Positions 35,383 through 43,804 of a DNA stretch of 64,000 nucleotides are shown here, in pieces; the stretch's first letter is position 1; every line of letters begins with the position of its first letter. Origin of the DNA: SIG440 sp045631525 (GTDB lineage: Bacteria; Bacillota; Clostridia; Monoglobales; Monoglobaceae); NCBI GenBank assembly GCA_045631525.1, contig JAZQUY010000019.1:1-64000 (forward strand). The letters run 5' to 3'. Both the position numbers and the translations under genes were made by a program. Below the pieces are notes generated by a model. That model saw only the letters and a program-made list of their open reading frames with translations, was not told the DNA's origin and made no database searches.

Positions 35383-36096
35383 ATGAGGAAATATATTAAA
35401 TTTCTGTACATTGTACTTGCAGTTTCTTTTGTTTTATGTGGGTGCTCTAATATGGAAAATAATAACGAGAAAATTATTGGTTACTGGATGAATAAAAATG
35501 CTGATACTATATCTTTTACTGATGAAACCAATTGTTCGATAAACAATAATGCTTGTAGTTATACGATTTATGATGATAATCATTTGCAAATTACATCGTT
35601 TGACAAAAAAACACATGAGTATTTGTTTAAGTTTGAAAATGGTAATTTGTATATTAAAGGAATAAATTCACAATCATTTGATGAATTTACAAAAGATGAA
35701 TTTGAGCAAGCAGAGATTATAAAACAAGTTGAATTTGAAAAGCAGGAAGCGAATGCTGAAAAACAAAAGCAAGAAAAAATCGCACAATTAAAAGAAGATA
35801 TTCAGGAATATCAAAATGAAATTAATTGGTCTACTCGTGTGATTTCTAACAATGAAAAAGATATTAAGAAATGGGAACAAGATACGCTTGATACCATAAA
35901 AGATTGTGAAGAAGCAATTGCTTCTGGTGATGATAGAGAATATCATGAAAACCAAAGAGATGATTTTATACAGGCGAACAATGAAGCCATCGAAGGATGT
36001 AAAAAAAGAATTGCAGAACATAAAGAAAAAATAGAAATGTATAAAAATGAAATAGTAAAAATACAAGAACAAATAGATTTATTAAATAACAACTAA
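35383..36096 (+). CDS. lipoprotein with C-terminal coiled coil
   Basis: 237 aa. Lipoprotein signal with lipobox VLCGC (Cys21), then a small beta-rich domain (about 28-95) of the type found in DUF5640/lipocalin-like proteins (IIGYWMNKNADTISF, LQITSFDKKTHEYLFKFENGNLYI in part), followed by about 125 residues of Glu/Lys/Gln-rich coiled coil. AAAGGGG precedes ATG 35383. The gene is more AT-rich than its upstream neighbours and is preceded by tandem Spo0A-like boxes. Function unknown. Confidence 0.75.
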   Translation: MRKYIKFLYIVLAVSFVLCGCSNMENNNEKIIGYWMNKNADTISFTDETNCSINNNACSYTIYDDNHLQITSFDKKTHEYLFKFENGNLYIKGINSQSFDEFTKDEFEQAEIIKQVEFEKQEANAEKQKQEKIAQLKEDIQEYQNEINWSTRVISNNEKDIKKWEQDTLDTIKDCEEAIASGDDREYHENQRDDFIQANNEAIEGCKKRIAEHKEKIEMYKNEIVKIQEQIDLLNNN

Positions 36097-36172
36097 AAAT
36101 ATATCTCATATGTAATTGTGTTTGATTTTTAAACTTAATAAAATAGTTTGCCGATAATAAATATTTACATAT

Positions 36173-36350
36173 CGGGCGAGAAAATCCAGTATTCTCGCGG
36201 GTTCTAAAGAAAAGTGTTTAAGAAAAAACAGTGAAAAATTCAAGGGAAAATTAGTAGGTCCTAATACGAGCCTGTGAGTATCAAGGTTCTCGGGTACCCA
36301 ACAGAAATCTTTGATTTCGTGTTGGGTGATGGTTCTTATTATTCACTGTT
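36173..36350 (+). ncRNA. putative structured RNA upstream of the diguanylate cyclase gene
   Basis: Within an intergenic stretch of 564 bp: hairpin GCGAGAA/TTCTCGC (36177-36198), a 9-bp long-range stem AACAGTGAA (36227-36235) with TTCACTGTT (36342-36350), and inside it a 13-bp hairpin ACCCAAC-GAAATC/GATTTC-GTTGGGT (36296-36327) and GAGCCT/AGGTTC. I do not recognise a class; a 6S-like or other regulatory RNA is possible. No good terminator follows at once. The strand is assumed. Confidence 0.45.
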
Positions 36351-36353
36351 CTC

Positions 36354-36394
36354 CTGACTTGACACGAGTAAAAATTCTGTCGAATTATGTGTAA
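36354..36394 (+). promoter_or_regulatory. Spo0A-box-like motif with TTGACA
   Basis: TCCTGACTTGACAC is followed by TGTCGAA at 36378-36384 and a weak TGTGTAA 10 nt later. It is the same composite seen upstream of the lipoprotein gene at 35290 and near 55171. The remaining 190 bp to the diguanylate cyclase promoter shows nothing else I can name. Confidence 0.4.
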
Positions 36395-36584
36395 AGATGT
36401 GATAATATGAAGAAAAAGATTGCTTTTTGGTCTTAATTATATGAGTTATCACTAGAAATCGGTGCTTGAATTGTACAGTGTTCATATTAGTTACGACATT
36501 TTGCGACAAAACCTACTAATAAATAGTCTTATAGAAATAAAGAAGATTGCGATTAGAAGTTTTTGTAGAAATATGGTGAAATAC

Positions 36585-36613
36585 TTGAATTTTATGTAGA
36601 ATAGTGATATAAT
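36585..36613 (+). promoter_or_regulatory. promoter of the diguanylate cyclase gene
   Basis: TTGAAT 36585-36590, 17-bp spacer, extended -10 TGATATAAT ending 36613; start codon at 36661. Confidence 0.75.
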
Positions 36614-36660
36614 TTAATTAGAAATCTTTGTTAATTATATTATGAAAGAAGATAAAGCAA

Positions 36661-38958
36661 ATGGCAATAACATACGAACGAAAAAAACAAAAACAAAATA
36701 ATATTTTATATACAATTGTTGCTGCAATTTTAATATGTGCAGTCTTTTTTGCTATGGTTGTATCTTTCTATATTAAGGCTGAGGACGATGCTTATGAAAT
36801 GCTTCATATTCAGACAAAACAGATTAAAGACGATCTTATTTTGCAATTAAAATCAGACGGAGAAAACCTTACTACTATGGCAAACTTTGCGTCAAAGCTC
36901 TATGCTGACGGAAAAGGCTATGAGCGTATGTTTGATTCCTTTAAGCCAATCGGCTTGTTTTCAAGAATTGGTATACTTAACCCGGACGGCACATTTATCA
37001 CAAAGGACGGAGTCTATGATTTAAGCGGACAAATTTCATTTGAAGAGCAGGCCCTTCTGGGGGAACATGTTACCGGAAGAACTTATAGCTATTCAATGCC
37101 TGATGAGCAGGTGGTCCGTAGTTCTGTTCCGATTCAGGTGAACGGAGAAACTGTCGGTATTATGTATGGCATCATTAAGATTGAAACCATCAACGAAAAA
37201 TACAATAATATGGCAAAAGAGCTTGATGCTCAACTTTTTGTTTATGATAAAGAAACAGGAAAATTTATTGTAGATACAATAAATGAAAAACCATCTGAAC
37301 TGTCAAGCTTTAAAAACAGGGAGTATAATGACGGCTATTCATACGAAATGCTGGCTAATTCCGATAAAGGTTATTCGTCGTTCAAATCCATACGTACAGG
37401 TGAGAATCTTTATATCCATTATTCAATCATTGAAGATTTTAACTGGGGTATTATGCTTGCCCGTTATGAAACACAGGTGTTTGAGGAAACTCATAAAATA
37501 TCCCGCAATTTAATTGTTGTTTTTGCTCTATTCATTTTAATTATAGCAATTTATCTTGAGCTGATATTAAGAAGCGAAAAAAACAGAACAAAATTAAATT
37601 CAGAGTCTTCTGTTATCAGGCATCTTCTTCTGGAAATAAACAGGCAACATGAAAATATAAATACTGCATTAAAAAGAATAAAAGAATTTTCAAGTGCACG
37701 TTCATGCTTCTTTGCGGATACTGACGGAGAGGATTATTGCTACATAAAGCCTTCCTTGAAGGATAAATGCTTATTGGGTGACGAAAGAAAATACTTTGTA
37801 AGTGAGCTTTTCAGGTATGCGGCAAACATTCACACGGATGATTCATCTACCGGATTTATGCAAATTGTTCCCAACAATCACCTTTTAAAAACCAATTCGG
37901 AATTTTATCACTTTTTATTAAATCACGGTATCAAGGATGTTTCTTTTGCAATTATTGCAGATAAAGACAACCATGTTAGTATTTTGGGCACAATTAACCC
38001 AAAGAAAAGTTCTTCCATCAGAAAACTTGTGGGCGATGTTGCTGTTTGCTTTTCTATTGCCATATACAACAAAAAGCATCTTAATAAAACTGAGCTTGCT
38101 GCAACAACAGATTCTCTTACCGGAGCATTAAACCGTGTTGCGTATAAAAAAGATATTCTCGTTTTTGACGAAGAAAAACCGGAAGACTTTTCTTGCATTT
38201 ATATTGATGTTAACGAGCTTCATATCAGGAACAATAAATACGGACACGCCGCAGGCGATGAAATGCTTATCTATATTGCAAATTCCTTGAAGGAAGTGTT
38301 CTATGGCCAGCACATTTACCGTATGGGTGGCGATGAGTTTTTGGTGTTTGCAAAGAAAATTCCACAAGAAACTATTAAACAGAGCATCGAAACCTTTACT
38401 CAGCAAATAAAAACAAAGGACTACCATGTAGCTATTGGAATATCTCACAGAAATCGAAATACAAACTGTGAAGAAATGGTTCGCGAAGCCGAAATCAGAA
38501 TGTATGAGGCAAAGGCTCAGTATTATCAGGAAAAAGAAACGAAAAATATTTCGCATACGGATGATAAGGGTTATGTTCATACAAAGACAGGCATACTCGA
38601 AATTGATTCGATGATTTCTATTCTGAAAGAGAATTATAATGGAATATATCGTGTAGACTTAGATACAGACAAGGCACATCGTATTTTGATGCCTGCCTAC
38701 CTTGGTTATAATGAAAATGAAGAACATTTTTCTAAGCTTTTAACTAAGTATATAGATGATTCTGTTGCACCCGAGTTCCACAGAGCAACTATGAACTTTT
38801 TGAACTACGATGCTCTAAAAAGACAATTTTTGGAAGGCAATACCCCCAGAATTACATATAAAAAGACTAACGGAGAAACCGTAATCCTTAGTATTTATAA
38901 GTTGAGCGAAAATGACAATTCTGCAAATAATACGCTTTGGGTTTTTGCCAGAGATTAA
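36661..38958 (+). CDS. membrane diguanylate cyclase with extracytoplasmic dCache sensor
   Basis: 765 aa. Membrane span at about 17-40, extracytoplasmic Cache-type sensor (about 41-275), second span (about 281-300), a GAF-like region (about 310-475), a GGDEF domain (about 485-620) with intact active site GGDEF at residues 556-560, and a further PAS-like C-terminal domain (about 640-765). The positions aligned with the RxxD inhibitory site read FYGQ, so product inhibition is probably absent. It should make c-di-GMP from GTP in response to an external ligand. It stands directly upstream of a c-di-GMP riboswitch operon, but is transcribed before that riboswitch. Confidence 0.92.
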   Translation: MAITYERKKQKQNNILYTIVAAILICAVFFAMVVSFYIKAEDDAYEMLHIQTKQIKDDLILQLKSDGENLTTMANFASKLYADGKGYERMFDSFKPIGLFSRIGILNPDGTFITKDGVYDLSGQISFEEQALLGEHVTGRTYSYSMPDEQVVRSSVPIQVNGETVGIMYGIIKIETINEKYNNMAKELDAQLFVYDKETGKFIVDTINEKPSELSSFKNREYNDGYSYEMLANSDKGYSSFKSIRTGENLYIHYSIIEDFNWGIMLARYETQVFEETHKISRNLIVVFALFILIIAIYLELILRSEKNRTKLNSESSVIRHLLLEINRQHENINTALKRIKEFSSARSCFFADTDGEDYCYIKPSLKDKCLLGDERKYFVSELFRYAANIHTDDSSTGFMQIVPNNHLLKTNSEFYHFLLNHGIKDVSFAIIADKDNHVSILGTINPKKSSSIRKLVGDVAVCFSIAIYNKKHLNKTELAATTDSLTGALNRVAYKKDILVFDEEKPEDFSCIYIDVNELHIRNNKYGHAAGDEMLIYIANSLKEVFYGQHIYRMGGDEFLVFAKKIPQETIKQSIETFTQQIKTKDYHVAIGISHRNRNTNCEEMVREAEIRMYEAKAQYYQEKETKNISHTDDKGYVHTKTGILEIDSMISILKENYNGIYRVDLDTDKAHRILMPAYLGYNENEEHFSKLLTKYIDDSVAPEFHRATMNFLNYDALKRQFLEGNTPRITYKKTNGETVILSIYKLSENDNSANNTLWVFARD

Positions 38959-38966
38959 AAGATTGC

Positions 38967-38995
38967 TTGACAAATTCAGTTCATTGTGGTAAACT
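38967..38995 (+). promoter_or_regulatory. promoter of the c-di-GMP riboswitch operon
   Basis: TTGACA 38967-38972, 17-bp spacer, extended -10 TGGTAAACT ending 38995. It begins 8 bp after the diguanylate cyclase stop, giving the operon its own start. Confidence 0.85.
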
Positions 38996-39011
38996 TATTT
39001 TAAGTTCAATA

Positions 39012-39127
39012 TTTAGCAAAATCGGTGAAAACCGGTGACGCAAAGCAAAGAGGCTAAGGTTGTAAACTATGCCAGTCCAGCTGCAATGATAAAAGTCTTT
39101 TGGGACTTTCTATTGTTGCAGTTTTTT
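39012..39127 (+). promoter_or_regulatory. cyclic-di-GMP-I (GEMM) riboswitch with expression-platform terminator
   Basis: Aptamer 39012-39084: AGCAAA, P2 hairpin CGGT-GAAA-ACCG with GNRA loop (39023-39034), the invariant GACGCAAAGC (39037-39046), tetraloop-receptor strand GGCTAAGG and the ATGCCAG-GCTGC 3' part. Terminator 39081-39127: CTGCAA...TTGCAG with an inner AAAGTC/GACTTT and six T. The 3' strand of P1 (GCT, 39080-39082, pairing with AGC 39015-39017) overlaps the left arm of the terminator, so ligand binding should favour readthrough (ON switch). It controls the eight-gene operon below. Confidence 0.92.
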
Positions 39128-39147
39128 GTTTTAAGCGGAGGAATTGT

Positions 39148-39840
39148 ATGAACGTAGTAACAAGAGAGGAAAAGAAATTTTTAATAAGCCTTGAAGAATT
39201 TAGAAATAAATCACATTACCTTGACAGTCTGCTGATTCAGGATGAACATAACGGGATTGATGGATATATTATAAGGTCATTGTATTTTGACACAGTTTAC
39301 GATGACGATTTTTTTGAAAAACTTGAAGGAGTTGAAACAAGACGAAAAATACGGCTTAGGATTTACGATCCAAAGCACGATTTTGCAATGCTTGAAATGA
39401 AGCAAAAGCAGGGCGCAAATCAAAAGAAACGCTCCCTTCGTATGACAAAGAAAGATGCCGAAGATTTAATAAAAGGTAAATATGAAGTTTTGTTAAAATA
39501 CGAAGAGGATTTTGCAAAAGAGTGCTACGGACTTATGCACTACAGGTGCTATCGCCCGAAAACCATTGTTCAGTACAACAGAAAAGCATACATTGCAAAG
39601 GAAAATAAAATCAGAATTACCTTTGATAACAACATTGTGGCAACAGAAACCAATTTTGATTTATTTTCAGAAAATCTTGTAATGTACCCGGTACTTGATA
39701 AATTCAATGTTGTTTTAGAGGTAAAATTCAACGGATTTTTGCTTGATTATATCAGGCAGTTTATAAACAGCATCAATAAAAGCGAGCTGTCGGTAAGTAA
39801 ATATGCTTTGGCTCGTCAGCAAAGCTATGCGGAGGTGTAA
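39148..39840 (+). CDS. VTC-domain (polyphosphate polymerase-like) protein
   Basis: 230 aa from ATG 39148 (GCGGAGGA upstream; the longer frame would run through the terminator). VTC/triphosphate-tunnel fold with the basic and acidic tunnel residues visible in TREEKKFLI, ETRRKIRLRIYD, LEMKQKQG, QYNRKAYI, RITFDNNI, VLEVKFNG and the C-terminal SKYALAR. Yeast Vtc4 makes polyphosphate from ATP; bacterial stand-alone VTC proteins commonly occur with DUF4956 and CotH genes, as here, and their product is not well established. It is the first gene after the riboswitch. Confidence 0.9.
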   Translation: MNVVTREEKKFLISLEEFRNKSHYLDSLLIQDEHNGIDGYIIRSLYFDTVYDDDFFEKLEGVETRRKIRLRIYDPKHDFAMLEMKQKQGANQKKRSLRMTKKDAEDLIKGKYEVLLKYEEDFAKECYGLMHYRCYRPKTIVQYNRKAYIAKENKIRITFDNNIVATETNFDLFSENLVMYPVLDKFNVVLEVKFNGFLLDYIRQFINSINKSELSVSKYALARQQSYAEV

Positions 39841-39848
39841 TTTAAATT

Positions 39849-41597
39849 ATGAAAAAAGGATTTTCTTTATTTCTCGTAGTGCTAATACTTACAACTTTTA
39901 GTGTGAGTGCAACTTCTCAAGGCAGAGCAATTTGGCAGGATCCTAATAATGTTATAATTATCTGGAATAATGATGTAAATTGCGAATACAGTATACTCCG
40001 TAGCGATAGTGCTGATGGTGAATATTTGTCTATAGGAACTTCATCTAATGGCTCATTCAGGGATGATGATGTAAAATACCCTAATACATATTTCTATAAA
40101 ATTGAAAAGCAGAATAATGGTAATAAAAGCGTGTCTGAACCCATAAAAGCGGTTGCAGATTCCGATATGATTTCATCAGTAAGTGTTATTATGTACCACA
40201 ATTTTATTACTGATGAGGACATTAAAAATGGAGTGGAATTTGATGAATATTCTATTAAACCGGAAGATTTGGAGGAAGATTTGCTTTGGCTTAAAAGCAA
40301 TGGATATGTAACAATCACATCAGATGATTTGTTAAGACATCTTGAAGGAAAAAAATCACTGCCGCAAAAGGCGGTTATAATTTCTATAGATGACGGCTCG
40401 TGGGGAGTATATACAAACGCATATCCACTTTTGAAAAAATATAATATGAAAGCCGATTTTAACATAATTGGAGCGAATGTTGATTCAACCTGGGAAAACT
40501 TAGATTCAGGTGGAACAAGAAATGGCGAAAACGCTCCTTATTGCACATGGGAAGAGCTTGTCCAAATGTCCGAAAGCGGAAAAATCAACATATGTTCACA
40601 TACATACGGTCTTCATGTTTACAACAAAGAAAAACGAATCGGTATGAGTATGATGGAAAATGAGACTGCAGAGGATTTTGCAGATACTGTAAAAAAAGAT
40701 TACAACCTTTCCGTTAGTTGTATAGAAGGTTGGATTGGCAAAAAACCGGAAACAGTAGCTTATCCATATTCAAAAAGAAGTACCGAGAGCGATAAACTCG
40801 TTCTTGAGAATACAGGATATAAGATTCTTATGGCAGGAGAGGGTGCAAGAGGTACTGCTGCAAATTATTTTGTCAAAGATTGTGATATCACAAACCAGCT
40901 TTTGCTCTTAAGCAGACCTTGCAGAATGGAAGGTACTCCAATTGGAACCTATCTTGAAAGAATTGATAAAAAAGACAGTCAAAACGGAATAAATAAAAGC
41001 ATAGATTTCCTTAAGGTACAAAACACCGATGAAATTGCATCGGATTATCAGATATTTGATGATGTTAAAACAGATGCGTGGTTTTCGGGAAGTGTGTATT
41101 ATTCCTACTTAAATGGTTTGATGAAAGGAGTAGGTGACAAAGCGTTTGCACCTGATGATAGTATAAACAGAGCAATGGCTGCAACGTTGTTAAACAGAAT
41201 TTCAGGAAATGATGAGGCTAAAACAAAGGTCGTGTTTGTCGATGCAGAAGGCACAGAGTGGTGGTATAATTCGGCTAACTGGGCAGCGGAAAACAGAATA
41301 CTCAATGTTTTTGATGATAAAAGCTTTAAGCCAGATGAACCAATCAGTCGTGAATTACTTGTAAAGGCAATGTATAACTGCGGAAGGTATTTAAAACTCG
41401 ATATGTCTAAAAAAGCAGATATTACTAAATTTACCGATTATGCAGGTATAGCTGAAGAAAACAGAGAGGCAGTCATCTGGGCTGTAGCAAATGGGATTTT
41501 TAAAGGCAACGCCGACGGAACTTTTAATCCTGCCGGTAATGTAACAAGAGCAGAAATGTCTATGGTGCTCAGAAATTGGCTCAGTAAAGGAGAGTAA
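39849..41597 (+). CDS. secreted polysaccharide deacetylase with three SLH repeats
   Basis: 582 aa. Signal peptide (1-22), a fibronectin-III-like domain (about 25-100), a NodB/CE4 polysaccharide deacetylase domain (about 110-350), and three S-layer homology repeats (about 395-582). Deacetylase motifs: IISIDDGSWGVY (metal Asp pair), ICSHTYGLH (SHTxxxH metal histidines) and VAYPYSKRS. It should remove N-acetyl groups from an extracellular amino-sugar polymer while held in the wall by SLH binding. The IcaB/PgaB enzymes do this for poly-N-acetylglucosamine, which fits the glycosyltransferase further down the operon. Confidence 0.9.
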   Translation: MKKGFSLFLVVLILTTFSVSATSQGRAIWQDPNNVIIIWNNDVNCEYSILRSDSADGEYLSIGTSSNGSFRDDDVKYPNTYFYKIEKQNNGNKSVSEPIKAVADSDMISSVSVIMYHNFITDEDIKNGVEFDEYSIKPEDLEEDLLWLKSNGYVTITSDDLLRHLEGKKSLPQKAVIISIDDGSWGVYTNAYPLLKKYNMKADFNIIGANVDSTWENLDSGGTRNGENAPYCTWEELVQMSESGKINICSHTYGLHVYNKEKRIGMSMMENETAEDFADTVKKDYNLSVSCIEGWIGKKPETVAYPYSKRSTESDKLVLENTGYKILMAGEGARGTAANYFVKDCDITNQLLLLSRPCRMEGTPIGTYLERIDKKDSQNGINKSIDFLKVQNTDEIASDYQIFDDVKTDAWFSGSVYYSYLNGLMKGVGDKAFAPDDSINRAMAATLLNRISGNDEAKTKVVFVDAEGTEWWYNSANWAAENRILNVFDDKSFKPDEPISRELLVKAMYNCGRYLKLDMSKKADITKFTDYAGIAEENREAVIWAVANGIFKGNADGTFNPAGNVTRAEMSMVLRNWLSKGE

Positions 41598-41599
41598 AA

Positions 41600-42280
41600 A
41601 TGAGAAGTCAGATATTTAATTTAATTAAAGACCAGTCAACACTTACATGGGAGCAGATTGTAGCAAACATTATCGTTTCGGGGATTTTGGGGTTTTTAAT
41701 TTTCATATCCTATATGATTTCCCACAGAGGAACGATTTACAGTAAAAAGTTTAATGTTTCACTCGTTGTTCTTACCGTACTTACCTCAATGGTTATGACG
41801 GTTATCGGCAACAATGTTGCATTGTCACTTGGTATGGTGGGTGCACTGTCTATCGTTCGTTTCAGAACTGCCATTAAAGATTCAAGAGATACAGTTTACA
41901 TATTCTGGACAATTATTGTTGGTATATGCTGTGGTGTAGGGGACTTTATCGTTGCAGGTATTGGTAGCGGATTTGTGTTTATCATTCTTCTTATATTAGG
42001 TGCAATTAAGAACAATAACCGTATGCTTGTAATTATACGGGGAGGCAGAACAAGAGAAGCGCAAATTCAGGCAGTGATGTATAAATTTTTCGGGGCAAAA
42101 GCAGTTTTAAGAGTTAAAAATACAACAGATACATCTATTGAATTTATATATGAAATTACACAGAAACTGCTTTTTCAAGCAGAAAGAAAAAACAATGTTG
42201 CAATCAATGACGAGATTTATAAAATCGGCAATATTGACTATGTAAATACAGTGATGCAAAACGACGAAATTTCCAACTGA
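41600..42280 (+). CDS. DUF4956 membrane protein
   Basis: 226 aa. Three or four membrane segments in residues 20-135 (ISGILGFLIFISYMI region, VVLTVLTSMVMTVIG, FWTIIVGICCGVG, GFVFIILLILGA) with the family motif SIVRFRTAIKDSRDT between them, then a cytoplasmic domain of about 85 residues. The start is 2 bp after the deacetylase stop. DUF4956 has no known activity, but is strongly linked to VTC and CotH genes; it may form a membrane platform or channel for the polymer or phosphate donor. Confidence 0.9.
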   Translation: MRSQIFNLIKDQSTLTWEQIVANIIVSGILGFLIFISYMISHRGTIYSKKFNVSLVVLTVLTSMVMTVIGNNVALSLGMVGALSIVRFRTAIKDSRDTVYIFWTIIVGICCGVGDFIVAGIGSGFVFIILLILGAIKNNNRMLVIIRGGRTREAQIQAVMYKFFGAKAVLRVKNTTDTSIEFIYEITQKLLFQAERKNNVAINDEIYKIGNIDYVNTVMQNDEISN

Positions 42281-42302
42281 TTTTTTTAGGAGGTGTAAGG
42301 GT

Positions 42303-43784
42303 TTGAAATATAAGTTAATAGGATTATCTGCATTAGCCCTTACGCTGATTGCTGTAATCTTTATAAGTAAGTCCATGCCGGAAGATAATGGCACAAGATA
42401 CATAGAGCATATTATAGCAGAAGAGAATACATTTTGCGAAACACACACGGACGACACATTTTGTTCGCATCTTCCTATCATAAGCATTAATACAAACGGA
42501 ACAGAAATTCCCGGAAAACCTGTATATGATGAAAATCTTGATGTTATAGATTATACTCTCGCAACTGATGGCACAACCAGCATAAAAGCATCTTTAGATG
42601 TAATAAACAATGAAAAATCATATAATCATCTTACTGATTCAAAAATTGATATGGGTGATGTAATGATAAGAGTAAGAGGACACTCTTCAAGAAGATTTGA
42701 AAAGGCAAATTATTTTGTTCGTTTTGTAAATGATGACGGTACTAATAATACTCAAAGCTTTCTCGACATGGATGCTCATCATGAATGGGCACTTCACGGC
42801 CCTTTTCTTGACAAAACACTTATCCGCAATTATATGTGGTATAATATAGCCGGTGAGATTATGGAATATAGTCCTAATGTGAGATTCTTTGAACTTATAT
42901 TAAATGGCGAATACAGAGGACTTTATCTTGCAACGGAAATGATTACTGCAGGTAAAGACGGTTCGAGATTATCTCTTTCCGTAAATAAAAAAGACAACAC
43001 CTTTTCGGGCTATGCTCTTCGTCTTGACTGGGGAGACACCGACGAAGCAAACAAACTTTATCCTTTTACAAACTATACCACAAGGGCGAAAACTCAACAC
43101 GAGCTTGTATATCCAGGCGCAAAAAATATGACACCTGAGCTTAAAGAAGCTATAAAGGATGAGTTTTCTTTATTTGAAAAAACGCTGTATTCCTACGACT
43201 ACAACAATGAAAAATACGGATACAAAAATTATATTGATGTGGATTCGTTTGTAGATTATTTCCTGATAAACGAGCTTACCTGCAACTATGACGCAGGCTC
43301 GCTTTCGACATATATTTACAAAGACACTTCGGGCAAATATAAAATGTGCGTGTGGGACTTTAACTCCGCTTGCGATGCGTATCAGGAGCAGGCAATACCT
43401 ACTAATGAGTTCAGATTAAACTCAAGGCTATGGTATCAGATGCTCTTTATGGACAATGATTTTACAGACAGGGTGATAGAAAGATACGCAGAGCTCAGAG
43501 AAACTGTATTCAGTGAAGAATATTTAATAAACTTTGTCGATGATACTGTAGAGTATCTAAAGCCTGCTATCAAAAGAAATTATGATAAATGGGGTTATAC
43601 GTTAAGTCCGGAATATGACCTTTTACACCCTTCGGGCAGAAACCTGAGGACATACGAAGAGTATATAATGCAGTTGAAAGATTTTATCAAAAAAAGAATT
43701 GCCTTTATGGATGAAAACATTGAGTCGTTGAAACAGAACAGCGCAGAATCAAAAACTAAAAAATACAATGAAGTGTCAGATTAA
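42303..43784 (+). CDS. CotH-family secreted kinase-like protein
   Basis: 493 aa, TTG start at 42303 supported by AGGAGGTG 6 bp upstream. N-terminal signal/anchor segment (about 5-22), then a CotH domain: MIRVRGHSSRRFEKANY (about 120-136), WALHGPFLDKTLIRN, DWGDTDEANK and CVWDFNSACDAY with the metal-binding Asp. CotH proteins are atypical protein kinases; B. subtilis CotH phosphorylates spore coat proteins. Here the context is a wall polymer operon, so a surface protein or polymer may be the acceptor (inference). Confidence 0.88.
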   Translation: MKYKLIGLSALALTLIAVIFISKSMPEDNGTRYIEHIIAEENTFCETHTDDTFCSHLPIISINTNGTEIPGKPVYDENLDVIDYTLATDGTTSIKASLDVINNEKSYNHLTDSKIDMGDVMIRVRGHSSRRFEKANYFVRFVNDDGTNNTQSFLDMDAHHEWALHGPFLDKTLIRNYMWYNIAGEIMEYSPNVRFFELILNGEYRGLYLATEMITAGKDGSRLSLSVNKKDNTFSGYALRLDWGDTDEANKLYPFTNYTTRAKTQHELVYPGAKNMTPELKEAIKDEFSLFEKTLYSYDYNNEKYGYKNYIDVDSFVDYFLINELTCNYDAGSLSTYIYKDTSGKYKMCVWDFNSACDAYQEQAIPTNEFRLNSRLWYQMLFMDNDFTDRVIERYAELRETVFSEEYLINFVDDTVEYLKPAIKRNYDKWGYTLSPEYDLLHPSGRNLRTYEEYIMQLKDFIKKRIAFMDENIESLKQNSAESKTKKYNEVSD

Positions 43785-43804
43785 GAGAAAAGGAGGTACA
43801 GGTT

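Noticed and set aside
36173..36350. Group II intron domain V or tmRNA
   Set aside because: GAGCC...GGTTC is suggestive of domain V but the bulge and tetraloop spacing are wrong, and no tmRNA-like tRNA domain or tag frame is present.
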